This document shows, piece by piece, positions 1 through 7,148 of a stretch of 64,000 nucleotides of DNA. Position 1 is the first letter of the stretch; each line of letters starts with the position of its first letter. Position numbers and translations under genes: made by a program. Source of the DNA: a virus; the IMG/VR virus record IMGVR_UViG_3300033571_013339, positions 1-64,000 of that record. The stretch is one strand, 5' to 3'. Under the pieces are notes generated by a model. It had not been told where the DNA came from. It did not search any database and was given only the letters and a program-made list of their open reading frames with translations.

Positions 1-203
1 GGAGTACCAGTTGGTCCCGTAGGCCCAGGTGAACCAGGAGTCCCGTCAGTTCCCGGAGTGCCAGGTGGTCCCGCAGGGCCGGGAGTAGGGTCCGAAGAAA
101 TACTCGAAATTCTACCGTCAGAGGTTACGGTAAGGTTCGGGTTAACGTAACTCCCGGCTGTTACTCCGGTATTATTCAACAGTTGAACTTTGTCGAGTGC
201 CAT
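1..203 (-). CDS. collagen-like tail fibre protein, N-terminal part (runs off the left edge)
   Basis: Read on the minus strand from ATG at 203. About 45 residues of non-repetitive N-terminus (MALDKVQLLNNTG...) are followed by Gly-Pro-X / Gly-X-Pro collagen-like triplets that continue out of the window. The first 35 residues resemble the start of the fibre protein at 4873-5988 (MAISKVELLDDTG...), so the N-terminus is probably the shared virion-attachment segment. The start lies 16 nt after the stop of the upstream fibre gene, so the two are likely co-transcribed. The C-terminal receptor-binding part is not visible. Confidence 0.75.
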   Translation of the reverse strand, partial: MALDKVQLLNNTGVTAGSYVNPNLTVTSDGRISSISSDPTPGPAGPPGTPGTDGTPGSPGPTGPTGT

Positions 204-219
204 CGAATCTCACCAGGGG

Positions 220-1731
220 TTAGTATACGGGAAAGGGAGTGAGGGGTGGAGTGAAATTGGTTGTATAACGAGCGATGTTCTTGGTGATGCGGAAGTCATT
301 CATGTGGCCGCTAAAGTGGTTACCAGTTGATCCGAACATCTCGTCTTTGCCGAAGAAAATGGGACGGTCAAAGAGGTCTGGGTTTGGAATTATAGTAGCT
401 GAATATGCAAAAGTTGTTGCGTCTTTTATGCCATTTACAAAGCAAGAGATAACTCCAGAATTTCTTACCAATGCCACATGGGTCCAGGTGTTTGCAGTCA
501 CGCTTGTGGTTGTTCCCGTAAATCCGCCTATGTTAAACCCGGCATTTAATCTAAGAGTCCCTGCGACGTTATAGACGCCAAAGCGGTAATTTCCGGCGCT
601 CGTGCCGGGGGGTGTTGAACAGAAAATCGTGGCGTACACTGCCGGGGCGGTGTTCAGGTAGATCCACGTTTCAACTGTAAAATCTCCGGCCAAGATGAAA
701 GGACCTTGAGTTGTGGTATCCAGGTATGCGGTAGACCCGTTGAAAGAGCCGCTGCCATCACCCCACTTGCTAATTGCTGTGCTGATTTGTGCGCCGCCGT
801 AGGGAGTGATAGGAGTTGCATTTGCGCTGCTGTCAATAAACGTTGTGCTACCGTTAACACCAGTCATCTGCAGCAATAACGACACGTCGTTCCAGTAAGG
901 ATCTGACGGGGATCCGGGGGAAGGAACAATTTCAACCGTTTTGAACACTAGCTCCAGTGTTTGTGGACTGGAGGCCATATTTACTACTCTGAAGTAAGTT
1001 AAACCGGTCCCCGTGTAAACAACTGGCAGGGGCGCAAAGGTGATTGTCTCCTCTGCCGTGGTCGTTACAACTTCGGCATAGAAACCGGTTCCGCTTAAAG
1101 GAGGAATTCCACCAGGGGATGTTCTTGTGTCAGCGGCTCTTGCCACTGGATCACCGTAAACGCGAATCCACATTTGCGAATCCGACGAAATTGCCACCAG
1201 GTTGTACAAACTTCCAAGCGTAAGCTCAAAGTCTTCCACACCCCCTGCAGGCAGTACACTCGTTGTGAAACCTACGTACGCAAACCCTGAAGATCCACCT
1301 GCTCCGGGAGGTCCCACAGGTCCTTCCGGTCCAGTTGGTCCTGTAGGCCCAGGAGAACCAGGAGTCCCATCATTTCCCGGAGAACCTGTAGGCCCAGGAG
1401 AACCAGGAGTCCCATCATTTCCCGGAGAACCTGTAGGCCCCGGCGAACCTGTAGGCCCAGGTGAACCAGGAGTCCCAGGAGTTCCCGGAGTGCCAGTTGG
1501 CCCCGGCGAACCTGTAGGCCCAGGTGAACCAGGAGTCCCGGGAGTACCCGGAGTGCCAGAAGGTCCTGGTGGTCCCGGTGGTCCGACAGGCCCAACCGGT
1601 CCAGGCCCGCTTGAAAGCAACTCCCAAGTGTCAAATTGCTCGTTATACTCGTATTGATCTACACCTACGATAGGGGGGTCAGGGTAGATCTGTCCGTTGT
1701 AAGCAGGCGACGGGAAAATTAGAGTTGGCAT
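220..1731 (-). CDS. collagen-like tail fibre / adhesin with laminin-G-like C-terminal domain
   Basis: 503 aa. Residues about 45-150 are Gly-X-Y triplets rich in GPTG, GTPG and GSPG, expected to form a collagen-type triple helix. A middle linker follows. The C-terminal ~220 residues form a LamG / concanavalin-like jelly roll ([13 protein letters not shown] at its start, DFTVETWIY and WTHVALVRN in its core). Such folds bind carbohydrate, so this is a likely receptor-binding fibre. The C-terminal domain is closely related to the protein at 1919-2695. A prolyl-hydroxylase-like gene lies nearby (6068-6670). ATG at 1731 is preceded by a GGGTAAAA element. Confidence 0.8.
   Translation of the reverse strand: MPTLIFPSPAYNGQIYPDPPIVGVDQYEYNEQFDTWELLSSGPGPVGPVGPPGPPGPSGTPGTPGTPGSPGPTGSPGPTGTPGTPGTPGSPGPTGSPGPTGSPGNDGTPGSPGPTGSPGNDGTPGSPGPTGPTGPEGPVGPPGAGGSSGFAYVGFTTSVLPAGGVEDFELTLGSLYNLVAISSDSQMWIRVYGDPVARAADTRTSPGGIPPLSGTGFYAEVVTTTAEETITFAPLPVVYTGTGLTYFRVVNMASSPQTLELVFKTVEIVPSPGSPSDPYWNDVSLLLQMTGVNGSTTFIDSSANATPITPYGGAQISTAISKWGDGSGSFNGSTAYLDTTTQGPFILAGDFTVETWIYLNTAPAVYATIFCSTPPGTSAGNYRFGVYNVAGTLRLNAGFNIGGFTGTTTSVTANTWTHVALVRNSGVISCFVNGIKDATTFAYSATIIPNPDLFDRPIFFGKDEMFGSTGNHFSGHMNDFRITKNIARYTTNFTPPLTPFPVY
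1300..1600. repeat. tandem collagen-coding DNA repeats
   Basis: Imperfect tandem units built from 'cctgtaggcccaggtgaacc' and 'aggagtccc' motifs encode Gly-X-Y triplets. Near-identical units occur at 1-80 in the neighbouring fibre gene, so unequal recombination between the two genes could change fibre length. Because GGN and CCN codons mirror each other, the opposite strand also appears to encode Gly-Pro repeats. That antisense frame is not a gene. Confidence 0.8.
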
Positions 1732-1919
1732 ACAACAAACTTAAACCCTTTATAGGAGGTTTTACCCCTGCGGTCAAACCAGCGTGATGCCCCATTTGGA
1801 GGCAAGCCATGCTGCACAGAATCGCGGTCGGGGCTGACGTCGGTGCGGGTGCTGCCGTCCGCAAAGCGGATGCGGTGCGGCAGGGGTGCTGGGGTGGTGG
1901 CGTTGTGGGAGTAGAGCAT
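1719..1919 (-). CDS. small GC-rich ORF of unknown function, doubtful
   Basis: 66 codons starting at an ATG that overlaps the stop of the upstream LamG gene (TGATG), which favours coupled translation. The protein begins [19 protein letters not shown] and carries '[10 protein letters not shown]', a pattern I associate with small phage tail-tip accessory proteins. The DNA is clearly richer in G+C than its surroundings. The 3' end runs through the GGGTAAAA element and into the start of the next gene, so the frame may be a remnant with a read-through end. Confidence 0.35.
   Translation of the reverse strand: MLYSHNATTPAPLPHRIRFADGSTRTDVSPDRDSVQHGLPPNGASRWFDRRGKTSYKGFKFVVCQL
1760..1767 (-). promoter_or_regulatory. 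GGGTAAAA element (putative promoter)
   Basis: GGGTAAAA on the minus strand, 28 nt before the start at 1731. It would serve the two collagen-like fibre genes at the left edge. Confidence 0.7.
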
Positions 1920-2695
1920 CAGCCGTTCGGGAATGCTGCAGTAGCTGGCGTGAAGTTGGCGGTGTAGCGGCAGCTTTTGGTGATGCGGAGGTCGTCGATG
2001 TAGCCGTTCCAGGATGATCCTCCAGACTGGAAACCCACCAGCATTCCGGCTGAATCAGCTGACCAGGATGTTGAGTCCGTAATAGATGAGCCAACTTGTG
2101 TCCCATCAATAAATAGCCGATTAGTTGACCCACTTCTCGTAATTGCCAGATGCGCCCATGTGTTTGTTGAAAGACTATGGCCGGAAAACTGCAAAGGCCA
2201 AGTCGTTCCCGATCCGCCCATCCAAATTTGACCGCTTGTGATTGGATTGATTGCAAGCATGAGGTAACCGCTTGAATTGACTGTTGCCCCTAGCATGAAT
2301 CTATAGTTTAAGTCAGCTGGATAAATCCACATTTCAACAGTAAAGTCGCCAGATCCTAAGTCCAAAACCGAAGAGTGTGTTACTGTTACATAATCTCCGG
2401 TGCCATCAAAATAGCCAGCGGCGCCGCCAAACTTGCTCTGCGCTGTACTGATTTGCGCGTCGCCGCTGGCTGTAACTGTCAAGGCGTTACTACTGCTATC
2501 GGTGAACGTCGTGCTGCCGTTGCTGCCGTCCATGTGCAGCAGCAGTGACACGTCGTTCCAGTACGGATCACCTGTCGTTGGCCAGATGGCTGCGCGTCTG
2601 GCCACGCTCTGCTCATTCTGGAACCACAGCCCTGATGCTGCGCTGGTTGTCGGCGTGCGCCGGACGCCCATCAATCCGCCGTTGAAACCAAGCAT
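1919..2695 (-). CDS. LamG-domain virion protein (probable receptor-binding tail protein)
   Basis: 258 aa. A ~40-residue N-terminal segment (GGLMGVRRTP, typical of small phage tail-tip proteins) precedes one LamG / concanavalin-like domain. That domain shares the [11 protein letters not shown] opening, the DFTVEMWIY strand and the YIDDLRITK...RYTANFTP ending with the C-terminus of the collagen-like fibre at 220-1731. It lacks the collagen stalk. Its ATG overlaps the upstream stop by one base (TGATG). The two genes are paralogues from a domain duplication. Confidence 0.75.
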   Translation of the reverse strand: MLGFNGGLMGVRRTPTTSAASGLWFQNEQSVARRAAIWPTTGDPYWNDVSLLLHMDGSNGSTTFTDSSSNALTVTASGDAQISTAQSKFGGAAGYFDGTGDYVTVTHSSVLDLGSGDFTVEMWIYPADLNYRFMLGATVNSSGYLMLAINPITSGQIWMGGSGTTWPLQFSGHSLSTNTWAHLAITRSGSTNRLFIDGTQVGSSITDSTSWSADSAGMLVGFQSGGSSWNGYIDDLRITKSCRYTANFTPATAAFPNG

Positions 2696-3063
2696 CAGCT
2701 GATCTCCTCGTAGCTGATAACAAGTTCCAGAGCACTATCGGAGCTGGCTTGCGCGCGAAGGCTTTGTCCTTCCTCCAGGTAAATGTATGCCTCTCGCGTC
2801 ACCAACACCTGCGTGGCGTCAACTGGAACAGCAATCGTGCTGGCGACATTGAAACCGTTGGCTCCGTCGTAAAGCTCCAGGCTGATGTCGGCTGTCGCGG
2901 CTCCATCAATGTTAGCGCAGTAGACAGAGTTAACCTTCAACAATTTGCCACTACTGGCGGCATTGCTGAGTGCTGCAGCCATGGTCGTAGTGACCGCGTA
3001 ACCGGTTGATTTCCCGAAAACGGATGTTAAAGTTGTTGAACTTTTGATGTTGGGAGCTGTCAT
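2695..3063 (-). CDS. small beta-rich virion protein
   Basis: 122 aa, no cysteine-rich or catalytic motifs. Alternating hydrophobic strands (SVYCANIDGAATADISLELYD, then AYIYLEEGQSLRAQAS) predict a compact beta sandwich. Size, location and pattern match the small protein at 8868-9203, and both sit beside fibre genes, so a structural tail role is likely. The specific function is not recognised. It is translationally coupled to the downstream LamG gene. Confidence 0.6.
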   Translation of the reverse strand: MTAPNIKSSTTLTSVFGKSTGYAVTTTMAAALSNAASSGKLLKVNSVYCANIDGAATADISLELYDGANGFNVASTIAVPVDATQVLVTREAYIYLEEGQSLRAQASSDSALELVISYEEIS

Positions 3064-3089
3064 GGCTGGAAATTAGAGAGAAGTTAAAC

Positions 3090-3551
3090 TCAGGACCAGT
3101 AAAGATAATCGGTGAATTCTTGCTGAGGTGTGGTGGAGGGTGAAGCTGACGCGTACTCGTAGAAGTAATTGTTTAACGGCCAGATTTGTCCCGTGGTTGG
3201 AAGGGTCGGCCAGTTGCAAGTTGGAGAACCTGAGAAATTCATATTCAGGGTGCTGGTTGCGAGGTAAGTTCGAACCGAAACCTCGCTTGTTTGGTTGACG
3301 AGCGGCGTGAGAGAAGTGAACCCCGGCAGCAGGTTGAGTAAACCTTGAGCGGGCCAAGTGCGAACAGACACTTGGCTCGTCTGGTTAAGTATGGGCGTGA
3401 AAGACGTGAAGCCCGGAAGTAGATCAAGTAACCCTTGGGCAGACCAATACCTTGGCAACAATTCCCCTTGGCCACCATCACTCACCTCTGTAAAAGAAGT
3501 GGAGCTAACAAGTCCGTAGACAAAGTCGTCGCCAATCGGAAAAGTTGCCAT
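3090..3551 (-). CDS. small virion protein with two tandem ~29-residue repeats
   Basis: 153 aa. It starts MATFPIGDD and ends with a C-terminal block (C-x-W-P-T-L-P-x-x-G-Q-I-W-P ... TDYLY) also found in the 66-aa neighbour at 3561-3761. The extra length comes from two nearly identical internal copies (AQGLLDLLPGFTS.TP..NQTS.VSVRT). This looks like a duplicated gene whose copy gained an internal tandem repeat. Function unknown; probably structural, given its place among tail genes. Confidence 0.6.
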   Translation of the reverse strand: MATFPIGDDFVYGLVSSTSFTEVSDGGQGELLPRYWSAQGLLDLLPGFTSFTPILNQTSQVSVRTWPAQGLLNLLPGFTSLTPLVNQTSEVSVRTYLATSTLNMNFSGSPTCNWPTLPTTGQIWPLNNYFYEYASASPSTTPQQEFTDYLYWS

Positions 3552-3560
3552 CTTACGTCA

Positions 3561-3761
3561 TCAATTAGTCGACACTGGGTAAAGGTAATCAACGAAATCT
3601 GTGCTTTCGGAGGCTGCAGGAGCCTCGTTTGCGCGGTTAGCGTATGACCCGAAGAATAACCCTTGCGGCCAAACTTGACCCTGATTTGGCAGAGTTGGGC
3701 AATCCTCCGAGGGGAACAGGTCGAGATTAACTTTGTCGTTGCTGATCGGAAAAGTGGCCAT
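3561..3761 (-). CDS. small virion protein, paralogue of the 3090-3551 product
   Basis: 66 aa. N-terminus MATFPISND and C-terminal half (C-P-T-L-P-N-Q-G-Q-V-W-P ... TDFVDYLYP) match the start and end of the neighbouring 153-aa protein, which carries additional repeats between them. Nine bases separate it from that gene and two bases from the 348-aa gene upstream. Function not recognised. Confidence 0.6.
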   Translation of the reverse strand: MATFPISNDKVNLDLFPSEDCPTLPNQGQVWPQGLFFGSYANRANEAPAASESTDFVDYLYPVSTN

Positions 3762-3763
3762 CG

Positions 3764-4810
3764 TTAGACCACACGAGCCAGGAATGTTGGGCTAACGGCA
3801 GTTGTAACCGTGGCGTTATTTGTGCAGTTGAGAATTTCCCACTCTTCGACGCCGGGGTCAACGACGAACCGGTCTTCGAAGTTTAGCGTGTTGTTGGCGT
3901 AGTGCATATAGACTCCGAAATCAGTCGCCAGAGGGGTTGAGGAGAAAGAAGTCCAAGGAAGTTCGGAGCAAATTGGGTTGAACGGGGCTAGATACGCTGG
4001 GTTAACCTCGGGGGAACCCACGGGGATAATTACTTTCCCGTTCGCTCCGAAGCTGGCATTCACGTTCCAACCGCCATAAACTTTTCCCGTGCCGTAGTAA
4101 GCATACATACCACAGTATAAGCCGTGCCAGCCGTACGCACTATAGTAATAAGGGTTAGGCGCACCTACCTGTGCTTGACCGTAGGGATAGGCTCTTTGAA
4201 TGTTTTCTTGAAGGTAAAATTGAACAGTTCCTGTCGCATTAGCTGTGCCGGAGTTTACACCATAAAGACCGGGGACCATACCCGTGTCCAAATCCAACCA
4301 CGAGTACAAAGGAGTATCAGCGCGATGAATTGCGAAAGGATATGAGACAGGTAGACCTTGTCTAAACAAAAACCAACTTTGTTTTGAATCAGCCGTAGAA
4401 GTATACCTGAATATGTCAAGCGTGGTAGCGTTGCTAAAAGTCATCGGTGATGTGAGATTTGTTGCACCACCACCATAATCCAGCGATTGACCGTAGGCAT
4501 CTGACGGCTGGAGCGCGTAGTCTAAATACTGAGTGCCCGTGAATGTGTGAGCGACCGTGTCCCAGCCATTTGTTCCAACAAAACAACCAGCTCGAGAAGG
4601 ACTGACCCAGAACACGTAGTAGGTTGTCCCAAATTGCTTTGCGCCATCATAAACACACTCATAAACGGCAAATCTAGAGTTGCCTATCGTGAATTGGTCG
4701 TGCCAACCGACCATCAAACCCGCGTCGATGAAAGCTTGCCCCAGTTGATCAATGACGTCGGTCGGGCTGAAGCCAACTGTCAGCGAGTAAATTTGTTTTG
4801 TTACGGCCAT
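3764..4810 (-). CDS. virion protein of unknown function (possible tail-tip or adhesin)
   Basis: 348 aa, rich in Tyr, Gly, Ser and Asn with few charged residues, as is usual for beta-structured adhesive tail proteins. The N-terminus (MAVTKQIYSLTVGFSPTDVIDQLGQAFIDAGL) forms one predicted helix and resembles openings of phage tail-tip proteins. No signal peptide or catalytic motif. It is the first gene of a unit preceded by a GGGTAAAA element and leads the small paralogues downstream. Family not recognised. Confidence 0.6.
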   Translation of the reverse strand: MAVTKQIYSLTVGFSPTDVIDQLGQAFIDAGLMVGWHDQFTIGNSRFAVYECVYDGAKQFGTTYYVFWVSPSRAGCFVGTNGWDTVAHTFTGTQYLDYALQPSDAYGQSLDYGGGATNLTSPMTFSNATTLDIFRYTSTADSKQSWFLFRQGLPVSYPFAIHRADTPLYSWLDLDTGMVPGLYGVNSGTANATGTVQFYLQENIQRAYPYGQAQVGAPNPYYYSAYGWHGLYCGMYAYYGTGKVYGGWNVNASFGANGKVIIPVGSPEVNPAYLAPFNPICSELPWTSFSSTPLATDFGVYMHYANNTLNFEDRFVVDPGVEEWEILNCTNNATVTTAVSPTFLARVV

Positions 4811-4853
4811 AATCTGAACAGAACAAGGGTCTAAGAGTGGGTCTGATATACGG

Positions 4854-4861
4854 TTTTACCC
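4854..4861 (-). promoter_or_regulatory. GGGTAAAA element (putative promoter)
   Basis: GGGTAAAA on the minus strand, 43 nt before the start at 4810, between the stop at 4873 and the next gene. Confidence 0.7.
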
Positions 4862-4872
4862 TCTCGGGCGAA

Positions 4873-5988
4873 TCACATATCTTTGTCTGGCTCAAGAAGC
4901 GGGCGACCGTCTTCGTCGTGCCCGTAGGTGTACATAACTTCGTCTTGGCGCTCGGCAACTACCAACCAACTGACAGTTTCAACGCATGCGGGATCTTTCG
5001 CTTGAATGGTCAAGACTCCGTCAACGACCGAGCCCTTGCAAAGTTCCCAGCCATCGACGCTTGTAACCCAAACTTGTGGATTTCTGCAGAGTTCCTCCCA
5101 AGTGCCAGGAATCAAGCCGTATTCCTCGTCGAGCGTGATTGCGGCAGTTCCAGCCACCAGCTGAACCGTCCCCCTGTAAATCAGGTCGGCTCGCGGCGCC
5201 TCAACCGAAGTGTGAATAAGGTACTTATTCTCGTCCAGGGGGTGATTGATTCGGAAATTCTTTGCGCCGTTTACGTTAAGGTTGCCAGCTACAACGTCAA
5301 GGTCGCAGCCAGCGGATGGTGCGGCGGTATTAACAGCAACGTAAAACCGGCCAGAGGATGAGAGTCTACCCATACTCAAAGGGGGGAAAATATTGCCGAA
5401 ATCGTTATAGAGGTAAAAACCAATGTTTCGATCCGTTGCCGCAGACTCAAGAAACAAACCCCACGCGCCATCCAAGCCGCCGTTTACACGAACGTCCCCC
5501 CTGTCTCCCCAAATTGTGAAACCGTCACCGTTTGTGATAGTAAAAGCCCCTTGGGCGGCGCGGAAGTTCGTTAAAACATCCGTGAGAAAAGTTCCCGTGC
5601 CCGCGTCACGACCAACGAAAAGATAAGCGGAGTCAACACCTGAGTTGTTCTTCAGGTTGAAGTTGATATTTCTGTTTGCTGCTGAGGCGCTAGTGTTGTA
5701 CAATCCCACAACGCCGTCGCTGCCGCCAGCACTCAAAATGTCGCCGTCTCCGGCACCCACGCCAGAAAGATCGATCGACCCCAAGGTTGAAGCAGCTGTG
5801 AGCCTACCATCTGCGCCAACCGTAAATGACGGGTTCGTGTACGTTCCGGGAGTAACACCTGTGGCGGCTGGGGAACCGTTCGTGGCGCTGGTGATTCTAC
5901 CGTCCGAACTGATTGTGATGTCGGAGGTAGTGTAACTTCCAGCTACTACGCCGGTGTCATCTAAGAGTTCAACTTTACTAATTGCCAT
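4873..5988 (-). CDS. tail fibre protein
   Basis: 371 aa. The N-terminal ~60 residues (MAISKVELLDDTGVVAGSYTTSDITISSDGRITS) match the N-terminus of the left-edge collagen-like fibre, so this is a shared attachment module. The central part is Gly/Asn-rich beta structure. The C-terminal ~110 residues (from HPLDENKYLIHTSVEAPRADLIYRG to VSWLVVAERQD) resemble a domain I know from the C-terminus of many phage tail fibres and bacterial adhesins, sometimes linked to trimer assembly. A GGGTAAAA element lies 68 nt upstream of ATG 5988. Confidence 0.7.
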   Translation of the reverse strand: MAISKVELLDDTGVVAGSYTTSDITISSDGRITSATNGSPAATGVTPGTYTNPSFTVGADGRLTAASTLGSIDLSGVGAGDGDILSAGGSDGVVGLYNTSASAANRNINFNLKNNSGVDSAYLFVGRDAGTGTFLTDVLTNFRAAQGAFTITNGDGFTIWGDRGDVRVNGGLDGAWGLFLESAATDRNIGFYLYNDFGNIFPPLSMGRLSSSGRFYVAVNTAAPSAGCDLDVVAGNLNVNGAKNFRINHPLDENKYLIHTSVEAPRADLIYRGTVQLVAGTAAITLDEEYGLIPGTWEELCRNPQVWVTSVDGWELCKGSVVDGVLTIQAKDPACVETVSWLVVAERQDEVMYTYGHDEDGRPLLEPDKDM

Positions 5989-6056
5989 TGTGATTCTTTA
6001 GCGATAACAGCCCGTGAAGTTGAGGCGAGCCAACTTCTCCAGTTCAACTGAGGCAA

Positions 6057-6064
6057 TTTTACCC
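6057..6064 (-). promoter_or_regulatory. GGGTAAAA element (putative promoter)
   Basis: GGGTAAAA on the minus strand directly after the stop codon at 6068 and 68 nt before the start at 5988. Confidence 0.65.
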
Positions 6065-6067
6065 CAT

Positions 6068-6670
6068 TTACGAAGCCGGGTAAACGTAGTACCATGTAAC
6101 AGCGACTCTTTTGAATCCGGATGTTACAACTTGGCCTCGGTGAGGAAAACACCAACTCGACGGGAAGATCAGTGCATGGCCCGGTTTCGGTTTATAAACT
6201 TCGTCGATGAATTCGGTTCCGCCACCTTCAAAGTCAGAGGTGAGGTAAAGAACAACAGAAATCGTTCGATAAAAAGTGTTCTGCGCCCGGTCCCAATTCT
6301 GATCGTAATGGAATTTGTATTCCTGACCAGGCCCGTACTCAAGAATTTGAATGCCTTCGCGGTGAGATCGAGTTCCTGCAGCGCCAGGGGCGAGAGTATA
6401 GCTGACGAGCGAAGGGTGGATTCCCCCGAGGCGGTCTCGGTATTCAAGCAGAGCTGTATTTATAGCTTTCCCGACTAAGTCGGTGATCGCAGTTTCTTCT
6501 ACTAGGGTGAATCCTTCACTCGAGCGAAGAGAAGTGTCTACTCGAAAACTTTCACCTGAGAAAACAGTGTTCTTTAAGCGTAAATTCTCTTTACGGTCGC
6601 AAAATTGATTGACAACGCGCAACTCTTCTTTGCTCAGGGTTGGAACAACCTGAATAAGTGGGTTTTTCAT
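6068..6670 (-). CDS. 2-oxoglutarate/Fe(II)-dependent oxygenase, prolyl-4-hydroxylase-like
   Basis: 200 aa, the usual size of phage and bacterial P4H-type enzymes. The double-stranded beta-helix shows an iron triad at His121-x-Asp123 (KFHYD) and His177 (CFPHRG). Lys187/Arg188 (GFKRVAVTWYY) is placed to bind the 2-oxoglutarate carboxylate. The family hydroxylates protein side chains, typically proline. The gene lies in one unit with a collagen-like fibre gene (7149-8864) and close to two others (1-203, 220-1731), so their Gly-X-Pro repeats are the obvious candidate substrate. That link is inference. Confidence 0.85.
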   Translation of the reverse strand: MKNPLIQVVPTLSKEELRVVNQFCDRKENLRLKNTVFSGESFRVDTSLRSSEGFTLVEETAITDLVGKAINTALLEYRDRLGGIHPSLVSYTLAPGAAGTRSHREGIQILEYGPGQEYKFHYDQNWDRAQNTFYRTISVVLYLTSDFEGGGTEFIDEVYKPKPGHALIFPSSWCFPHRGQVVTSGFKRVAVTWYYVYPAS

Positions 6671-6696
6671 TAGAGGTGTTTTGATCGTATGTTAGG

Positions 6697-7140
6697 TCAG
6701 GAAAGGCCGAGGATTGCCTTGAGGTCGTCGGGAGTAAGGCCCAGTTTTTCCAGCTTCTCGTATGGGCTCAAAGTGGTTTCGACGAGAGGTTTGATCTCCG
6801 CGTCAACGAGAACCCACCCGTCATCCCAAGTTAATTCTTTTCCGGGTGGAACTTCGGGTGGAACTTTTTTTGTGTAGCCCCTCGGAGCTTCGGACGGATC
6901 AAAGTTTTCGAGACGTTGCGTTGGATCCGAGGTGCGGTAATAAACCCCCCTTTTGTCTTTCACAACTTTCCAAGAATCTTCCTGAAAAACGGGAATGCGG
7001 CCCGAAGAAAAGCTGGGCGGTTCTTCTTCAGTTGCGTGAGCGGGAATCAGCCATACGCCCGGAGGGTCCAAAGGGGAGGAATCTGCGATTCCCTCCTCCA
7101 AGAAGTGTTTGTAGACTGGGTGATAGTGATAGATTTTCAT
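6697..7140 (-). CDS. tail fibre assembly / chaperone-like protein
   Basis: 147 aa. It opens with MKIYHYHPVYKHFLEEGIADSSPLDPPGVWLIPAHAT, a pattern shared with phage tail-fibre assembly (Tfa-like) proteins, and has a later W-K-V-V-K-D-K-R-G-V-Y segment. It ends in a short helix (EKLEKLGLTPDDLKAILGL). It lies directly after the fibre gene at 7149-8864 with a 9-nt gap, the classical position of a dedicated fibre chaperone. Confidence 0.65.
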   Translation of the reverse strand: MKIYHYHPVYKHFLEEGIADSSPLDPPGVWLIPAHATEEEPPSFSSGRIPVFQEDSWKVVKDKRGVYYRTSDPTQRLENFDPSEAPRGYTKKVPPEVPPGKELTWDDGWVLVDAEIKPLVETTLSPYEKLEKLGLTPDDLKAILGLS

Positions 7141-7148
7141 GGTTATTA

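Noticed and set aside
1300-1600. Regular tandem repeats that could suggest a CRISPR array.
   Set aside because: Repeats are in frame, encode Gly-X-Y triplets and lack unique spacers.
1202-1657. Plus-strand frame rich in Gly-Pro repeats opposite the collagen-like fibre.
   Set aside because: GGN and CCN codons mirror each other on opposite strands, so collagen-coding DNA always shows an antisense Gly-Pro frame. There is no promoter element or ribosome site, and it opposes a solid minus-strand gene.
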